Shown: positions 26,022 through 34,660 of the stretch, one piece after another
How positions within the stretch are numbered: the stretch's first letter is position 1
Layout: each line of letters starts with the position of its first letter
The notes under the pieces: generated by a model
Databases searched by the model: none
What the model was told of the DNA's origin: nothing
Seen by the model: the letters and a program-made list of their open reading frames with translations, nothing else
Assembly: GCF_028751035.1 (NCBI RefSeq)
Contig: NZ_CP063533.1
Span: 496,001-560,000, forward strand
Length of the DNA: 64,000 nucleotides
Reading direction: 5' to 3'
Source of the DNA: Helicobacter winghamensis ATCC BAA-430
GTDB lineage: Bacteria; Campylobacterota; Campylobacteria; Campylobacterales; Helicobacteraceae
Translations under genes and position numbers: made by a program

Positions 26022-26218
26022 TGTGCGCATTCCTTAGAACAGAAGTATTTGCCATCTTGGATAATGGCTTCATCAGTTGATACATAAGTTCCGCATTTAG
26101 TGCATTCTAGCATTATGGAATCTTGCTTGTTTTGTTTATTTCTTTTTTGTGTGGGCTTTCTAAAAAAGAAAAAATAGATTCCAATAATACAAAGTATGAA
26201 AATAATCCACTTTAGCAT
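26015..26218 (-). CDS. PP0621-family small membrane zinc-ribbon-like protein
   Basis: A 67-residue protein with one N-terminal membrane helix (WIIFILCIIGIYFFFF), a basic linker rich in Lys/Asn/Gln, and a cysteine cluster LECTKCGTYVSTDEA...YFCSKECAQC. The CxxC...CxxxC arrangement suggests a small zinc site facing the cytoplasm after the positive linker. The layout is that of the PP0621 family, whose function is unknown. It overlaps rsmG by 7 bases, so it is part of that operon. Confidence 0.8.
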   Translation of the reverse strand: MLKWIIFILCIIGIYFFFFRKPTQKRNKQNKQDSIMLECTKCGTYVSTDEAIIQDGKYFCSKECAQC

Positions 26219-26775
26219 AAAATATCCTTTCCGTTTATTATAAGATATTGCGATAAGGTGTGTGTAAAATGTGTATATTTGAGATTATCTGGAATTTCAT
26301 TTTTCACATTTGAGCCTTTATAGAGTAGAAGTGTAGTGTTATCTTTTATACAATGTTTGCATTTTTCTAATAAGACTTTAGTTGCAAAAGTTGCCCTTGA
26401 AGTGATTAAATCGGGTAGATTTTTAAGTTCTAAGGATTCTATTTTTTTGCGCTGAATACTTAAGTTTTGAAGTTTAAGAGTTGCTTTAATATTTTGCAAA
26501 AAAGCCGCTTTTTTGGCGTTTGGCTCACAAAGAATTGTTGGAATCCTAAGAGCAATGTGTAAAGGGATTGCTGGGAAGCCATTGCCACTACCAATATCAA
26601 GTAATAAGTGTTTGTGGCCTAGATCAATTTTGCTTAAGGGATACAGGGAGTTTTCAATATTTTTTTGAATATCTTTAGTATCTTTTGCCCCGCTTAGGCT
26701 GTGGATTGCATTCCAAGAAAGTAACATTTGCGTGTAGTTTTCCAAAAGTTCTTGTTGTGCCGTGCTTAAAAACAT
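26212..26775 (-). CDS. rsmG: 16S rRNA m7G527 methyltransferase
   Basis: SAM-dependent enzyme methylating G527 of 16S rRNA. The 187-residue length is slightly short but usual for this group. Motifs: LLDIGSGNGFPAIPL (SAM binding), LCEPNAKKAAFLQNI, and LITSRATFATKVLL. It follows queA at 7 bases and overlaps the PP0621-like gene. Loss of RsmG function is known elsewhere to give low-level streptomycin resistance. Confidence 0.94.
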   Translation of the reverse strand: MFLSTAQQELLENYTQMLLSWNAIHSLSGAKDTKDIQKNIENSLYPLSKIDLGHKHLLLDIGSGNGFPAIPLHIALRIPTILCEPNAKKAAFLQNIKATLKLQNLSIQRKKIESLELKNLPDLITSRATFATKVLLEKCKHCIKDNTTLLLYKGSNVKNEIPDNLKYTHFTHTLSQYLIINGKDILC

Positions 26776-26782
26776 TTTAATC

Positions 26783-27868
26783 CTATAAAATTAGCATTCC
26801 ATCTCCATAGGAATAAAAGCGATAATTTTTTGCAATAGCTTCTTGATAAAGTTTTAAAGTTTGCTCTAGCCCTATAAAAGATGCAACTAGCATTAAAAGC
26901 GTGGTTTTTGGTAGATGAAAGTTAGTTAAAAGCGCACTTGTAGCTTTTGGTGGATTTTGTGGATGTAAAAATAAATCACATTCTCCGCTTAAAGCCTTGC
27001 CTTCTTTAAAGGCTTCACTTCTTGCATAGGTTTCAATAGTGCGTGCTGCGGTTGTTCCAATGGCGGTGATATGGCTTGCAACTTTCATTTTTTTTGCAGA
27101 ATCTTGTGGAATAAAAAAAGACTCTGTGTGCATTTTGTGTTCTAAAATATTTTCCGTATTTACTCCAAGAAAGGTTCCAGCTCCAGTGTGCAAGGTGATT
27201 TCTGTGGTGCTAAAATGCTCTTTTAAATATTTGTAGGCTTCCTTGCTAAAATGCAGTGAAGCAGTAGGGGCAGCGATTGCTCCTAAGTGTTTTGCAAAAA
27301 CACTTTGATAATCTTGTTTGTCTGCTTGAGTATCATCGCGTTTAATGTAGGGGGGTAGAGGGATATGCCCGCTATGTTCTAAAAAGGCAAAGAAAGCATC
27401 ACGACTTAGTGGAATTTCTTTGTTTTCTTTTAAAATAAAAAATTCCGCTTCTTTAAATCCGATTCCAATATTTGCTAAGTTTCCTAAAATTCTAGCATAC
27501 ACGCTACCAAAGGAAATTATACTACCTGCTTTTAAGCGTCCTTTAAATTGCATTAAATAGCGATTTTCTGAAATCTCTTTGTGGAATAATGCTTCAATTT
27601 TTGCACCACATAAGTTAGAATCATTTTTTAAATTTTGTAAGATTTTTTTACCATAAATTCTTGCTGGTAAAACTTTAGTATTATTAAACACAAGTAAGGT
27701 ATCTTTTGGTAAAAAATTTGCAAAATTCCTAAAAGTGCTATGTGTAATGATGCAATCCTTGCGGTTAAATACAAGGAGCTTTGCTGCTTCTTTTGGTGTT
27801 ATAGGTTCTGTCGCAATGCACTCTTTTGGAAGTGTGTAGTTGTAACTTGAAAGAGATAGAATATTCAT
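26783..27868 (-). CDS. queA: S-adenosylmethionine:tRNA ribosyltransferase-isomerase
   Basis: Queuosine synthesis: transfers and rearranges the ribosyl part of SAM onto preQ1 in tRNA to give epoxyqueuosine. The 361 residues show the family marks YTLPKECIATEPI at the start, LPARIYGKK, GHIPLPPYIKRDDTQAD, LHTGAGTFLGV and NFHLPKTTLLMLVASF. Its ATG shares one base with the tatC stop (TAATG). Confidence 0.97.
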   Translation of the reverse strand: MNILSLSSYNYTLPKECIATEPITPKEAAKLLVFNRKDCIITHSTFRNFANFLPKDTLLVFNNTKVLPARIYGKKILQNLKNDSNLCGAKIEALFHKEISENRYLMQFKGRLKAGSIISFGSVYARILGNLANIGIGFKEAEFFILKENKEIPLSRDAFFAFLEHSGHIPLPPYIKRDDTQADKQDYQSVFAKHLGAIAAPTASLHFSKEAYKYLKEHFSTTEITLHTGAGTFLGVNTENILEHKMHTESFFIPQDSAKKMKVASHITAIGTTAARTIETYARSEAFKEGKALSGECDLFLHPQNPPKATSALLTNFHLPKTTLLMLVASFIGLEQTLKLYQEAIAKNYRFYSYGDGMLIL

Positions 27869-28599
27869 TAGTCTTCTTGTGGTTCTTCTTGATAAGGATT
27901 TACTATTTTTGCAATCATAATAGAAAGCCCATAGAGCAGAGTTAGTGGAATTGCCATTAAAAATTGCGAAAGCACATCAGGGGGAGTAAGTATTGCCGCT
28001 AGGATAAAAATAAAGACAATGGCAAATTTGAAATAATCTTTAAGCGTTTTATCTGTAACAAGCCCAATTTTTGCTAAGAAAAATGTAATAACAGGAAGTT
28101 CAAAGGACACACCAAAGCCTACCATTAATTTTGCAAAAAATCCAACATAGTCTCCAATACTGGGGAGCGCGGTAAAGAGTTGGCTACCAAAATTAATAAG
28201 ATATCCAAAGCCAATAGGAAATGCTACATAATAAGCAAATGCACAGCCACATAAAAAGAAAAAAGTTCCAAAAATCACAAAAGGAACAACGAGTTTTTTT
28301 TCGTTCTCATAAAGACCGGGAGCGACAAACGCCCAAATTTGCCAAAAAATCACAGGAAGTGTGAAAATAAATCCGCTAAAAAATGCAACTTTAATTGCTG
28401 TAAAAAATGCTTCACCAACTTGTGTGAAAATTACACTCTCACGCCCTTTTGGCAAAGCAGTGCTTAAAGGTGCTACCATCCAATCTAAAATAATCTCCCA
28501 AAAATAAAAAGACACCGCAAAAGTAATAAAAAGCGCGATTGTAATACGGATTAAGCAACGGCGTAAGTCTTGGATATGGGGTTTTAAATCTTCAAGCAT
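27868..28599 (-). CDS. tatC: Twin-arginine translocase subunit TatC
   Basis: Multi-pass core of the Tat system that recognises the twin-arginine signal and forms the receptor with TatB. The 243-residue protein has six hydrophobic segments, and family marks HIQDLRRCLIR at the N-terminus, PLSTALPKGRESVIFTQVGEAFF in the first periplasmic loop and FGVSFELPVI. It shares a TAATG junction with tatB and with queA. A clear Tat client, the DctP-like lipoprotein, is coded at 63305 of this window. Confidence 0.97.
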   Translation of the reverse strand: MLEDLKPHIQDLRRCLIRITIALFITFAVSFYFWEIILDWMVAPLSTALPKGRESVIFTQVGEAFFTAIKVAFFSGFIFTLPVIFWQIWAFVAPGLYENEKKLVVPFVIFGTFFFLCGCAFAYYVAFPIGFGYLINFGSQLFTALPSIGDYVGFFAKLMVGFGVSFELPVITFFLAKIGLVTDKTLKDYFKFAIVFIFILAAILTPPDVLSQFLMAIPLTLLYGLSIMIAKIVNPYQEEPQED

Positions 28600-29075
28600 T
28601 AAGATTCCTTTTTAAGATTTTCGCCAAAACTTAGCGAAGTTTTGTTGCTAGTATTTAGCTTAACTTCTTTTGTGTTTTGTGGTTTGGATTCCAACTTTTG
28701 TTCTATGGAATCTTGTTTTGAGGTTTGGATATTTTTTTTGTTTTGTGGCATTTGTTGTAATGTTTGTTGCGGAGTATGTTTGGAATTGGAATCTTCTAAA
28801 AGATTTTCATTTAATTCAAGGGTTTTTAAGTCAAGCTCTTTTGTTAGGTTTTGTGCGCCTTGTGTAATGCTATTTTTATAAGCGAGAGCTTCTTCTTTGA
28901 TTTTATTAAGATTAATCTCTTTATCTAGACTTTCTTTGGCATCTTCCATTGTTTTTTTGACGGCGCGAAAAAATTTTGCCATATCTACAAGTGCTTTTGG
29001 TAGTTTCTCTGGTCCTAAAAAGATGATTGCCACAACTGCAACCATTAAAATTTCAAAAAATCCCATTCCAAACAT
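28599..29075 (-). CDS. tatB: Twin-arginine translocase subunit TatB
   Basis: Single-span partner of TatC in signal recognition. The 158 residues begin MFGMGFFEILMVAVVAIIFLGPEKLP, the membrane helix followed by the hallmark Gly-Pro hinge, then an amphipathic charged helix. The C-terminal half is Gln/Asn/Ser/Lys-rich and probably disordered. tatA is not in this window. The gene is transcribed away from the small lipoprotein gene, with about 100 bases between. Confidence 0.93.
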   Translation of the reverse strand: MFGMGFFEILMVAVVAIIFLGPEKLPKALVDMAKFFRAVKKTMEDAKESLDKEINLNKIKEEALAYKNSITQGAQNLTKELDLKTLELNENLLEDSNSKHTPQQTLQQMPQNKKNIQTSKQDSIEQKLESKPQNTKEVKLNTSNKTSLSFGENLKKES

Positions 29076-29149
29076 TGCTAAATTGCCTTTTTTGTTAGCT
29101 AAACTCGGGATTTTATCTAATTTTGGAATAAAGTGTGCTTAGAAAAGTT

Positions 29150-29155
29150 TAGAAT
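29150..29155 (+). promoter_or_regulatory. -10-like element for the small lipoprotein gene
   Basis: TAGAAT lies 20 bases before the ATG at 29176, and AGAAGG ribosome-site bases follow. Short leader; weak match. Confidence 0.3.
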
Positions 29156-29175
29156 TTTCATAAGAAGGTGCAAAA

Positions 29176-29514
29176 ATGGCAAAGAGATTTTTGGGTATAG
29201 AAGTGTTTAGGAAAGTTTTTTTTATTAGTTTTTTGGTTTGGGCTTTAGTGGGTTTTAGTGGGTGTATCTCTCCTAAGACAGATGCATTTTTATTAGGAGC
29301 AGGAATTGGCGCTGGAACAACAGCGTATTTTTTAAATGGCGGAAGTATAGCAGGATATAGTTTGCGTTCTTTTCAAAATAGAGATAGGAATCCTACGGCG
29401 CAGCAATACAGGGATTTTTCAATCCCTAGTGAGCTAGAGTGGCAGTATATGGGGGAAGAAATTTTTTCAGAAGAGCAACTTCAACAAGCACAAGCGCAAG
29501 GAAAATTTTATTAA
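29176..29514 (+). CDS. Small lipoprotein of unknown function
   Basis: A 112-residue protein with an N-terminal hydrophobic stretch ending in VGFSGC, a reasonable lipobox with Cys near residue 30, so a lipid-anchored envelope protein is likely. A Gly/Ala-rich segment follows (LLGAGIGAGTTAYFLNGG), possibly membrane associating, then a hydrophilic tail ending AQAQGKFY. I do not recognise the family. It stands alone between tatB (divergent) and leuC (convergent, 4 bases away). Confidence 0.7.
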   Translation: MAKRFLGIEVFRKVFFISFLVWALVGFSGCISPKTDAFLLGAGIGAGTTAYFLNGGSIAGYSLRSFQNRDRNPTAQQYRDFSIPSELEWQYMGEEIFSEEQLQQAQAQGKFY

Positions 29515-29518
29515 TTTC

Positions 29519-30787
29519 TTATAAGAGGCGTGGATCTGCAATCTTACCTTTAATCGCACTAATTGCGACAACAGCGGAGTTTGCAAGATATACTTCAGAG
29601 TTTCTAGCGCCCATTCTACCAATAAAATTACGATTTGTGGTAGAAACACAGCGTTCATTATCCCCTAAAATCCCCATATATCCGCCAAGGCAAGCGCCAC
29701 AAGTTGGATTTGAAATAAGCGCACCAGCATCAAGTAAAATATCAATATAGCCTAGTTTGTGAGCATCTTTATAGATTTGTTGTGTGCCCGGAGTAATGAT
29801 TAAACGCACATCTTTATGCACTTTCTTGCCCTTTAAAATCTCACTTGCGATTTTTAAATCACTTAACCGCCCATTTGTGCAACTTCCTATGAATGCTTGG
29901 TCAATTTTTAAATTATCTTTGACAGCCTGTGAGATATTTTTTCCATTGCTTGGTAAAAAGGGATAGGCAACCACTGGTTCAAGCTTGCTAATATCAATAG
30001 TTAGGGTGCGTGTGTAGTTTGCATCGATGTCTGAAAAAAACTCTTTAGGTTTTGCGCGTAAATTTGAGCGACTTGCTAGAAACTCTCGGGTAATGGAATC
30101 TGGAGCTATGATTCCATTTTTTGCCCCTGCTTCTATTGCCATATTACAAAGAGAAAATCTATCGTCCATACTTAAATAAGAAATCCCCTCACCGCAAAAT
30201 TCTAAGGCTTGATAAAGTGCGCCATCAACGCCAATTTGGCGGATAATCTCTAAAATTAAATCCTTGCCATAAATGTGTTTTGCTGGCTTTCCTATAAACT
30301 CCACTTTAATGGAGCTTGGCACTTTAAACCAATTTCTTCCTGTAATCATTGCATAGGCTAAATCTGTGCTTCCCATTCCTGTGCTAAAAGCCCCTAATGC
30401 GCCGTGCGTGCAGGTGTGAGAATCTGCACCTATAATCACATCACCACTAACAACTAAGCCTTTTTCTGGTAAAAGAGCGTGTTCAATCCCCATATCCTTT
30501 TCATCAAAGAAATATTTAAGATTGTGCTGTTTGGCAAAATCACGGCTAATTCTTGCTTGATTTGCGCTTGCAATATCTTTTGCTGGAATAAAATGATCCA
30601 TTACAATGCAAAATCCATCGGGATTTGCAAGTTCTGTTGCACCACTTTCATTAAAGGCTTTAATAGAAAGTGGAGTAGTAATATCATTGCCAATAACCAT
30701 ATCAATGGGGGAATCTACAATATCCCCGGCATATACTTTTCTCTTGGCGTGTTCTGAAAAAATCTTTTCTGTAATTGTCTGTCCCAT
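29519..30787 (-). CDS. leuC: 3-isopropylmalate dehydratase large subunit (LeuC/HacA type)
   Basis: Aconitase-family 4Fe-4S enzyme isomerising isopropylmalate in leucine synthesis. At 422 residues it is the shorter archaeal-like form. The cluster cysteines are in IGSCTNGRLSDL and NPTCGACLGGYMG; GADSHTCTHGALGAFSTGMGSTD is the usual central motif. Start placed at ATG 30787 (MGQTITEK), because the AAGGA ribosome site directly touches the upstream ATG at 30793 but lies 6 bases before this one. The partner leuD is not adjacent. Homoaconitase-type specificity cannot be excluded. It ends the greA-to-leuC run. Confidence 0.93.
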   Translation of the reverse strand: MGQTITEKIFSEHAKRKVYAGDIVDSPIDMVIGNDITTPLSIKAFNESGATELANPDGFCIVMDHFIPAKDIASANQARISRDFAKQHNLKYFFDEKDMGIEHALLPEKGLVVSGDVIIGADSHTCTHGALGAFSTGMGSTDLAYAMITGRNWFKVPSSIKVEFIGKPAKHIYGKDLILEIIRQIGVDGALYQALEFCGEGISYLSMDDRFSLCNMAIEAGAKNGIIAPDSITREFLASRSNLRAKPKEFFSDIDANYTRTLTIDISKLEPVVAYPFLPSNGKNISQAVKDNLKIDQAFIGSCTNGRLSDLKIASEILKGKKVHKDVRLIITPGTQQIYKDAHKLGYIDILLDAGALISNPTCGACLGGYMGILGDNERCVSTTNRNFIGRMGARNSEVYLANSAVVAISAIKGKIADPRLL

Positions 30788-30799
30788 TTGCATTCCTTT

Positions 30800-31414
30800 T
30801 TAGAGATTTAACGCATTTTTAAAATAGTTTTGGATTTCTAAAATCCTTTGTTTTTGGCGATAAAAGCTATTAGGATTTGCTACTAAATACGCGCTAATAT
30901 CCATAATTGTGTAGTCAATCTTTAAATTATTTTGGCGCATTGTATCACCTGTTTCTACTAAATCTACAATCACATCAGCCATTCCTACAAGGGGGGCTAA
31001 CTCAATAGAGCCATAAAGCTTGATAATCTCTACACTCATTGCCTTTTTGGCAAAAAATGCTTTTGCGATATTTGTCATTTTTGTAGCGATTCTTAAATTT
31101 GGATTTGCAAAGCTAAAGGCGTAAGAGTTTGGAGAGCCAATACACACACGACATTTTCCAAAGCCTAAATCAAGCAAGCGCACAAGTGGGCTTTTTTGTT
31201 CCTCTAAAACATCAAGTCCAACCACTCCGATATCTGCCACTCCGCGTTCTACATAGGCTGGGACATCTTGATTTCTTACTAACATAAAACTAAAATTATC
31301 TTTCTGTAAAATAAGCTTACGATCTTCAAAGTGCAATGGAGTTTTTAAAAAGTGTTCAAAAATTTCTAGTGTTTTGTCTGCATTGCGCCCTTTTGGCAGT
31401 GCAACTCTAATCAT
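30800..31414 (-). CDS. hisG: ATP phosphoribosyltransferase, short form
   Basis: First enzyme of histidine synthesis, joining ATP and PRPP. At 204 residues it lacks the C-terminal regulatory domain, the HisG-S form, which in known cases needs the HisZ regulatory subunit; no hisZ is seen here. Motifs: VALPKGRNADKTLEIF at the start, RNQDVPAYVERGVADIGVVGLD, and the PRPP-loop-like ADVIVDLVETGDTMRQNNL. It overlaps coaX by 4 bases (ATGA) and is followed by leuC. Confidence 0.95.
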   Translation of the reverse strand: MIRVALPKGRNADKTLEIFEHFLKTPLHFEDRKLILQKDNFSFMLVRNQDVPAYVERGVADIGVVGLDVLEEQKSPLVRLLDLGFGKCRVCIGSPNSYAFSFANPNLRIATKMTNIAKAFFAKKAMSVEIIKLYGSIELAPLVGMADVIVDLVETGDTMRQNNLKIDYTIMDISAYLVANPNSFYRQKQRILEIQNYFKNALNL

Positions 31415-32049
31415 AAGTAAATCCCTTTTGCTGTGAAATTAATTTCAATTGCTTTTTGCATTCCTTTAAAAACTAGCAAATCATCATAAAAACAATTTTT
31501 AAAAAAATGTGAAAGAAACTTTCCATCACCACCTGTGAAATGGATTCTTTTATTTTTGGAGGTGGTTTGCAGCATTAAAACAATAGATTTTAGCATTCCA
31601 TAGCTAATGGCGTCTTTTGTGTTTTGTGGAAAAGCATATAAATCTACGGCAAAGTTCATATCTTGATCTAAAACTGCAATATTTTCAAACATTTTGCGAT
31701 ATTGTGAGATTCCGGGCATTATAAAACCGCCTAGATGAATTCCTTGGTGCATTACATCGATTGTTATAGCGCTTCCAGCATCTACAATCACTCCATCATT
31801 AATAGCCATACAAGCGGCAACTCTATCTACTCCTAAACCTTTGTAAGTAGTATCAAGACTTAAGTAATCACATAAGTCAAAACAACGATTGTGCGAACGC
31901 AAGAGTGCATTTGTAGAATCTTTATTGACACTAATGAATATGATTGTTTCTTTAGGATCTTTTGGAGTAAGTGCGTGTTTATCTTCTTTCCAGATTCTTC
32001 CGCGATAGTAAAAATGCAAAAAACTATTGCCAATATCGCAAAGAATCAT
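31411..32049 (-). CDS. coaX: Type III pantothenate kinase
   Basis: Phosphorylates pantothenate, the first step of coenzyme A synthesis; the type III enzyme belongs to the ASKHA fold. The 212 residues are short for the family but match Helicobacter CoaX. Seen: LCDIGNSFLHFYY at the start, the DAGSAITIDV phosphate motif, GGFIMPGISQYRKM and FTGGDGKFLSHFF. AAGGG lies 7 bases before the ATG. Position next to two envelope genes and dut matches the H. pylori order around HP0862. Confidence 0.94.
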   Translation of the reverse strand: MILCDIGNSFLHFYYRGRIWKEDKHALTPKDPKETIIFISVNKDSTNALLRSHNRCFDLCDYLSLDTTYKGLGVDRVAACMAINDGVIVDAGSAITIDVMHQGIHLGGFIMPGISQYRKMFENIAVLDQDMNFAVDLYAFPQNTKDAISYGMLKSIVLMLQTTSKNKRIHFTGGDGKFLSHFFKNCFYDDLLVFKGMQKAIEINFTAKGIYL

Positions 32050-32058
32050 TAAATGCCC

Positions 32059-33081
32059 TTATTGAATGTTGAGAAATTTATTCTTGATGAAAATTTTATC
32101 CGAAGCGGAAAAAGTGGGAGTGGAAATCTCATCAGGTAGTTTCTTAATAGTGCTTGTTTGCAAATCATCATCAACTAAGATCATATAACCTTGTGTTTCA
32201 AGCACAACAATATCTCTTCCGTGATTGGCAGCAGAGAAGTGCGCAAAAGGGAATTTTTGACGGAGTGTTTCATTTAAATCTTTATCTGTTAAGATAATTT
32301 CACCCTCATTAGAAAAAATAAAAATTCTATCTTCAAAGAATAAAATATCTTTAACATTAGCATCAAAAGTATTAATAACATTTGGGCTAACAGAAATAAT
32401 ACGCTTTGGAGTTGCTGCAACCATACGATTTCCAATAGCCTCTAAGAAAATAACATTGTTGAAAAAATTATCTCCATTTACCACGATATTTCTAACAAGG
32501 CGCATACTTGTCTTATCTACAATAATGAGTTTTCCATCTAGTGTTGGTATAACAACAATATCTGTTAAAAAATAAGGAGAAGCAATCAAGGTATTATTTG
32601 CTGGAGCAGGGGTATTTTCTTGATGATAGACAATTTTCATTTGTTCTAAATCATAAATTGCAATTGTGTTTGTATCAAAAATAATTGCAATTAAATTATT
32701 GTTTATAGTGGCGCTTATTGGAATGCTTTCAAGTGCAATTGGAGTTTCTTGTTTATTGGCTTTATTGATTAAAATAAGGGATTTTCCAAGTTGTGCAATG
32801 TAGTATTCTTCATTCTCATTTAAATATTGTGCATCTTTTTTTAAGTGGATATTTGGAATTTCACCATTTTTTGTGATAAATTGCCCATTCCTTAATGTGG
32901 CTCCATTGCGCACTATGGACTTAATATCAGCAGGGATTCCACCAGCATAAGAAACTTTTCCTTTTATGGTATCTTCTTTAGGTTCAAAATAATATTTAGA
33001 GCCACAACCACTTAGTATTAAAATACCAATAACACTGAAAAATAAAAGTTTAAAAATATGCTTTGAAAGATTATTTTGCAT
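32059..33081 (-). CDS. Beta-propeller lipoprotein (BamB-like candidate)
   Basis: A 340-residue exported lipoprotein. The start is placed at ATG 33081, with AAAGGA 7 bases before it; a longer frame from 33144 adds 21 residues that are not signal-like. The signal helix LLFFSVIGILILSGCGSK gives a clear lipobox (LSGC). The mature part repeats short strand motifs such as LVVIPTLDGKLIIVDK, DRIFIFSNEGEIILTDKD and RDIVVLETQGYMILVDDD, the pattern of a PQQ-type beta propeller. The preceding gene is YfgM-like, the same pairing as E. coli yfgM-bamB, so a BamB-like role in outer membrane assembly is inferred. Confidence 0.72.
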   Translation of the reverse strand: MQNNLSKHIFKLLFFSVIGILILSGCGSKYYFEPKEDTIKGKVSYAGGIPADIKSIVRNGATLRNGQFITKNGEIPNIHLKKDAQYLNENEEYYIAQLGKSLILINKANKQETPIALESIPISATINNNLIAIIFDTNTIAIYDLEQMKIVYHQENTPAPANNTLIASPYFLTDIVVIPTLDGKLIIVDKTSMRLVRNIVVNGDNFFNNVIFLEAIGNRMVAATPKRIISVSPNVINTFDANVKDILFFEDRIFIFSNEGEIILTDKDLNETLRQKFPFAHFSAANHGRDIVVLETQGYMILVDDDLQTSTIKKLPDEISTPTFSASDKIFIKNKFLNIQ

Positions 33082-33661
33082 TTTCTGTTCCTTTGATACT
33101 AAGATGCGTAAGAGAATTTGCAAGATCGCGAATTGGGGAATCATTTTTGATTTTTGCTAAAATCTCTCTAGCTTTTTGTAGATTTCCTGCTTTTATTTCT
33201 AAAAGTGCCGCTTGTAAATAGCCAAAATCTCCAGCATTTTGGGAGTTTAGCAAATTTATATCTTTATTGAGTGAAGCAGTTTGTGCTGTTGCAAATTGCG
33301 CAATAATAGGATCTCTAGAGGATTCTAAAGTCTTAAGCATAGCGGTATCATTGGATTTTAATGCGTTTTGAAAAAGATATAAATCATACAATCTACTCTT
33401 GGAATCTTTTAAGATTTTAAGTGCAACTTCATCACCTTTTAATGCCTCTTCATAAGCGTTTGCTAGATTTTGTTGCTTGTTGTGTTGATAGTAGTTATTA
33501 CCAATATAACCAATAATGGCTACAATAAGGATTCCAAGCAATGTAAAAAGTGCAAGTTTATAACGCCTAAACCAGCTTTCAAGGCGCAAAAGCCCTTCTA
33601 ACATTTTTTCATCATTAGTCATTTCTTCTTTAATGTATTCCACATTTTGCTTTAAACTCAA
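33071..33661 (-). CDS. YfgM-like membrane-anchored TPR protein
   Basis: A 196-residue protein with one membrane helix near residues 37-58 (LALFTLLGILIVAIIGYIG) after a cytoplasmic N-terminus, then a periplasmic helical-repeat domain (YEEALKGDEVALKILKDSK, GNLQKAREILAKIKND) typical of the TPR_21/YfgM group. E. coli YfgM assists periplasmic folding at the Sec translocon. TTG at 33661 is the start, since AAGGAG stands 5 bases before it. It overlaps the lipoprotein gene by 11 bases and follows dut by 15. Confidence 0.72.
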   Translation of the reverse strand: MSLKQNVEYIKEEMTNDEKMLEGLLRLESWFRRYKLALFTLLGILIVAIIGYIGNNYYQHNKQQNLANAYEEALKGDEVALKILKDSKSRLYDLYLFQNALKSNDTAMLKTLESSRDPIIAQFATAQTASLNKDINLLNSQNAGDFGYLQAALLEIKAGNLQKAREILAKIKNDSPIRDLANSLTHLSIKGTENAK

Positions 33662-33676
33662 GCTTTCTCCTTTTAT

Positions 33677-34108
33677 CTATTTTCCGGTGCTTCCAAAACC
33701 ACCTATTCCACGCTCTGTGTTTTCTAAAACTTTCACAACTTCAATTTCTGCCTTTTCAATAGGGCAAAGCACAGCTTGTGCGATTCTATCACCAATATTA
33801 ACCTTAAAGTCTTCTTTGCTATGATTGATTAAAAGCACTTTAATTTCACCGCGATAATCTGAATCAATTGTCCCGGGTGTATTTAAAACAGAGATTCCAT
33901 ATTTTAGAGCTAAACCACTTCTAGGACGGATTTGAATTTCATATTTTTCATTAAAACTAAAGCTAAGACCTGTTGGCACAAGCGCGAATTCTTTACTTCT
34001 TATAATAGTGTTTTCACTAGCACACAAATCAAAGCCAGAAGCACCGCTTGTTTGGTATTGTGGAAGCGTTGCATTTGGACTTAAAAGTTTGATTTTTAGC
34101 ACAGCCAT
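33677..34108 (-). CDS. dut: dUTP diphosphatase
   Basis: Trimeric dUTPase that hydrolyses dUTP to dUMP, keeping uracil out of DNA. The 143 residues contain all five motifs in order: ASGFDLCAS, RPRSGLALKYGI, NTPGTIDSDYRGEI, GDRIAQAVLCPI and the C-terminal P-loop-like RGIGGFGSTGK. It lies 11 bases after greA, an order known from H. pylori. A UDG-family gene occurs elsewhere in the window (51955). Confidence 0.97.
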   Translation of the reverse strand: MAVLKIKLLSPNATLPQYQTSGASGFDLCASENTIIRSKEFALVPTGLSFSFNEKYEIQIRPRSGLALKYGISVLNTPGTIDSDYRGEIKVLLINHSKEDFKVNIGDRIAQAVLCPIEKAEIEVVKVLENTERGIGGFGSTGK

Positions 34109-34119
34109 TGCTTAAATCC

Positions 34120-34599
34120 TTAAAATACAATTGGTTTATAAGTGATTTCTAAAATCTCATAATCCACGCGCCCTTTAGGCAAGGTAACCGCCACTTCATC
34201 GCCTACAATCTTGCCCAAGAGTTGTTTAGCAAGGGGAGAGTGATAAGAGATTAAGCCTTTTTCTGGATTGCTCTCAGTTGCGCCAACAATGGTGTATGTG
34301 TAATTCTCTTCTGTATCTAAATCTTCTAGTGTGATTGTTGAACCAAAACTAACTTTATCGTGTGGGAGCGTTGCTGGGTCAATCACACGCGCTTCTGCAA
34401 CAAGTTGTGTTAGCTCATTAATGCGCGCGTCTAAAAAAAGTTGGCGTTCTCTTGCGGCGTGGTATTCTGCATTTTCCTTTAAATCGCCGTGTTCTCTAGC
34501 GGTATCAATTTCAATAATATTATTTGGGCGTTCCACTTCTTTTAGATTCTTAAGTTCAGTAATTAGCTTATTATAGCCATATTCTGTCATAGGCTCCAC
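34120..34599 (-). CDS. greA: Transcription elongation factor GreA
   Basis: Rescues backtracked RNA polymerase by stimulating transcript cleavage. The 159 residues show the coiled-coil N-domain with LKENAEYHAARERQ and its acidic tip, and the C-domain with VSFGSTITLED and SPLAKQLLGKIVGDEVAV. GTG at 34599 (giving MEPMTEYGYNK) is preferred over the ATG three codons later, since AAGGA lies 7 bases before it and relatives keep the EPM residues. A possible -10 (TATTAT, 34628-34633 minus) sits in the 61-base gap to lpxB, so greA probably begins a new transcription unit. Confidence 0.96.
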   Translation of the reverse strand: MEPMTEYGYNKLITELKNLKEVERPNNIIEIDTAREHGDLKENAEYHAARERQLFLDARINELTQLVAEARVIDPATLPHDKVSFGSTITLEDLDTEENYTYTIVGATESNPEKGLISYHSPLAKQLLGKIVGDEVAVTLPKGRVDYEILEITYKPIVF

Positions 34600-34660
34600 A
34601 AAGATTCCTTAAAAAATAAAATAATTTATAATAGTAAAGAAAAGAGAGTTAAAAAGCCCT

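Noticed and set aside
29788-30793. leuC start at ATG 30793
   Set aside because: The AAGGA ribosome site touches this ATG; the next ATG at 30787 has normal spacing.
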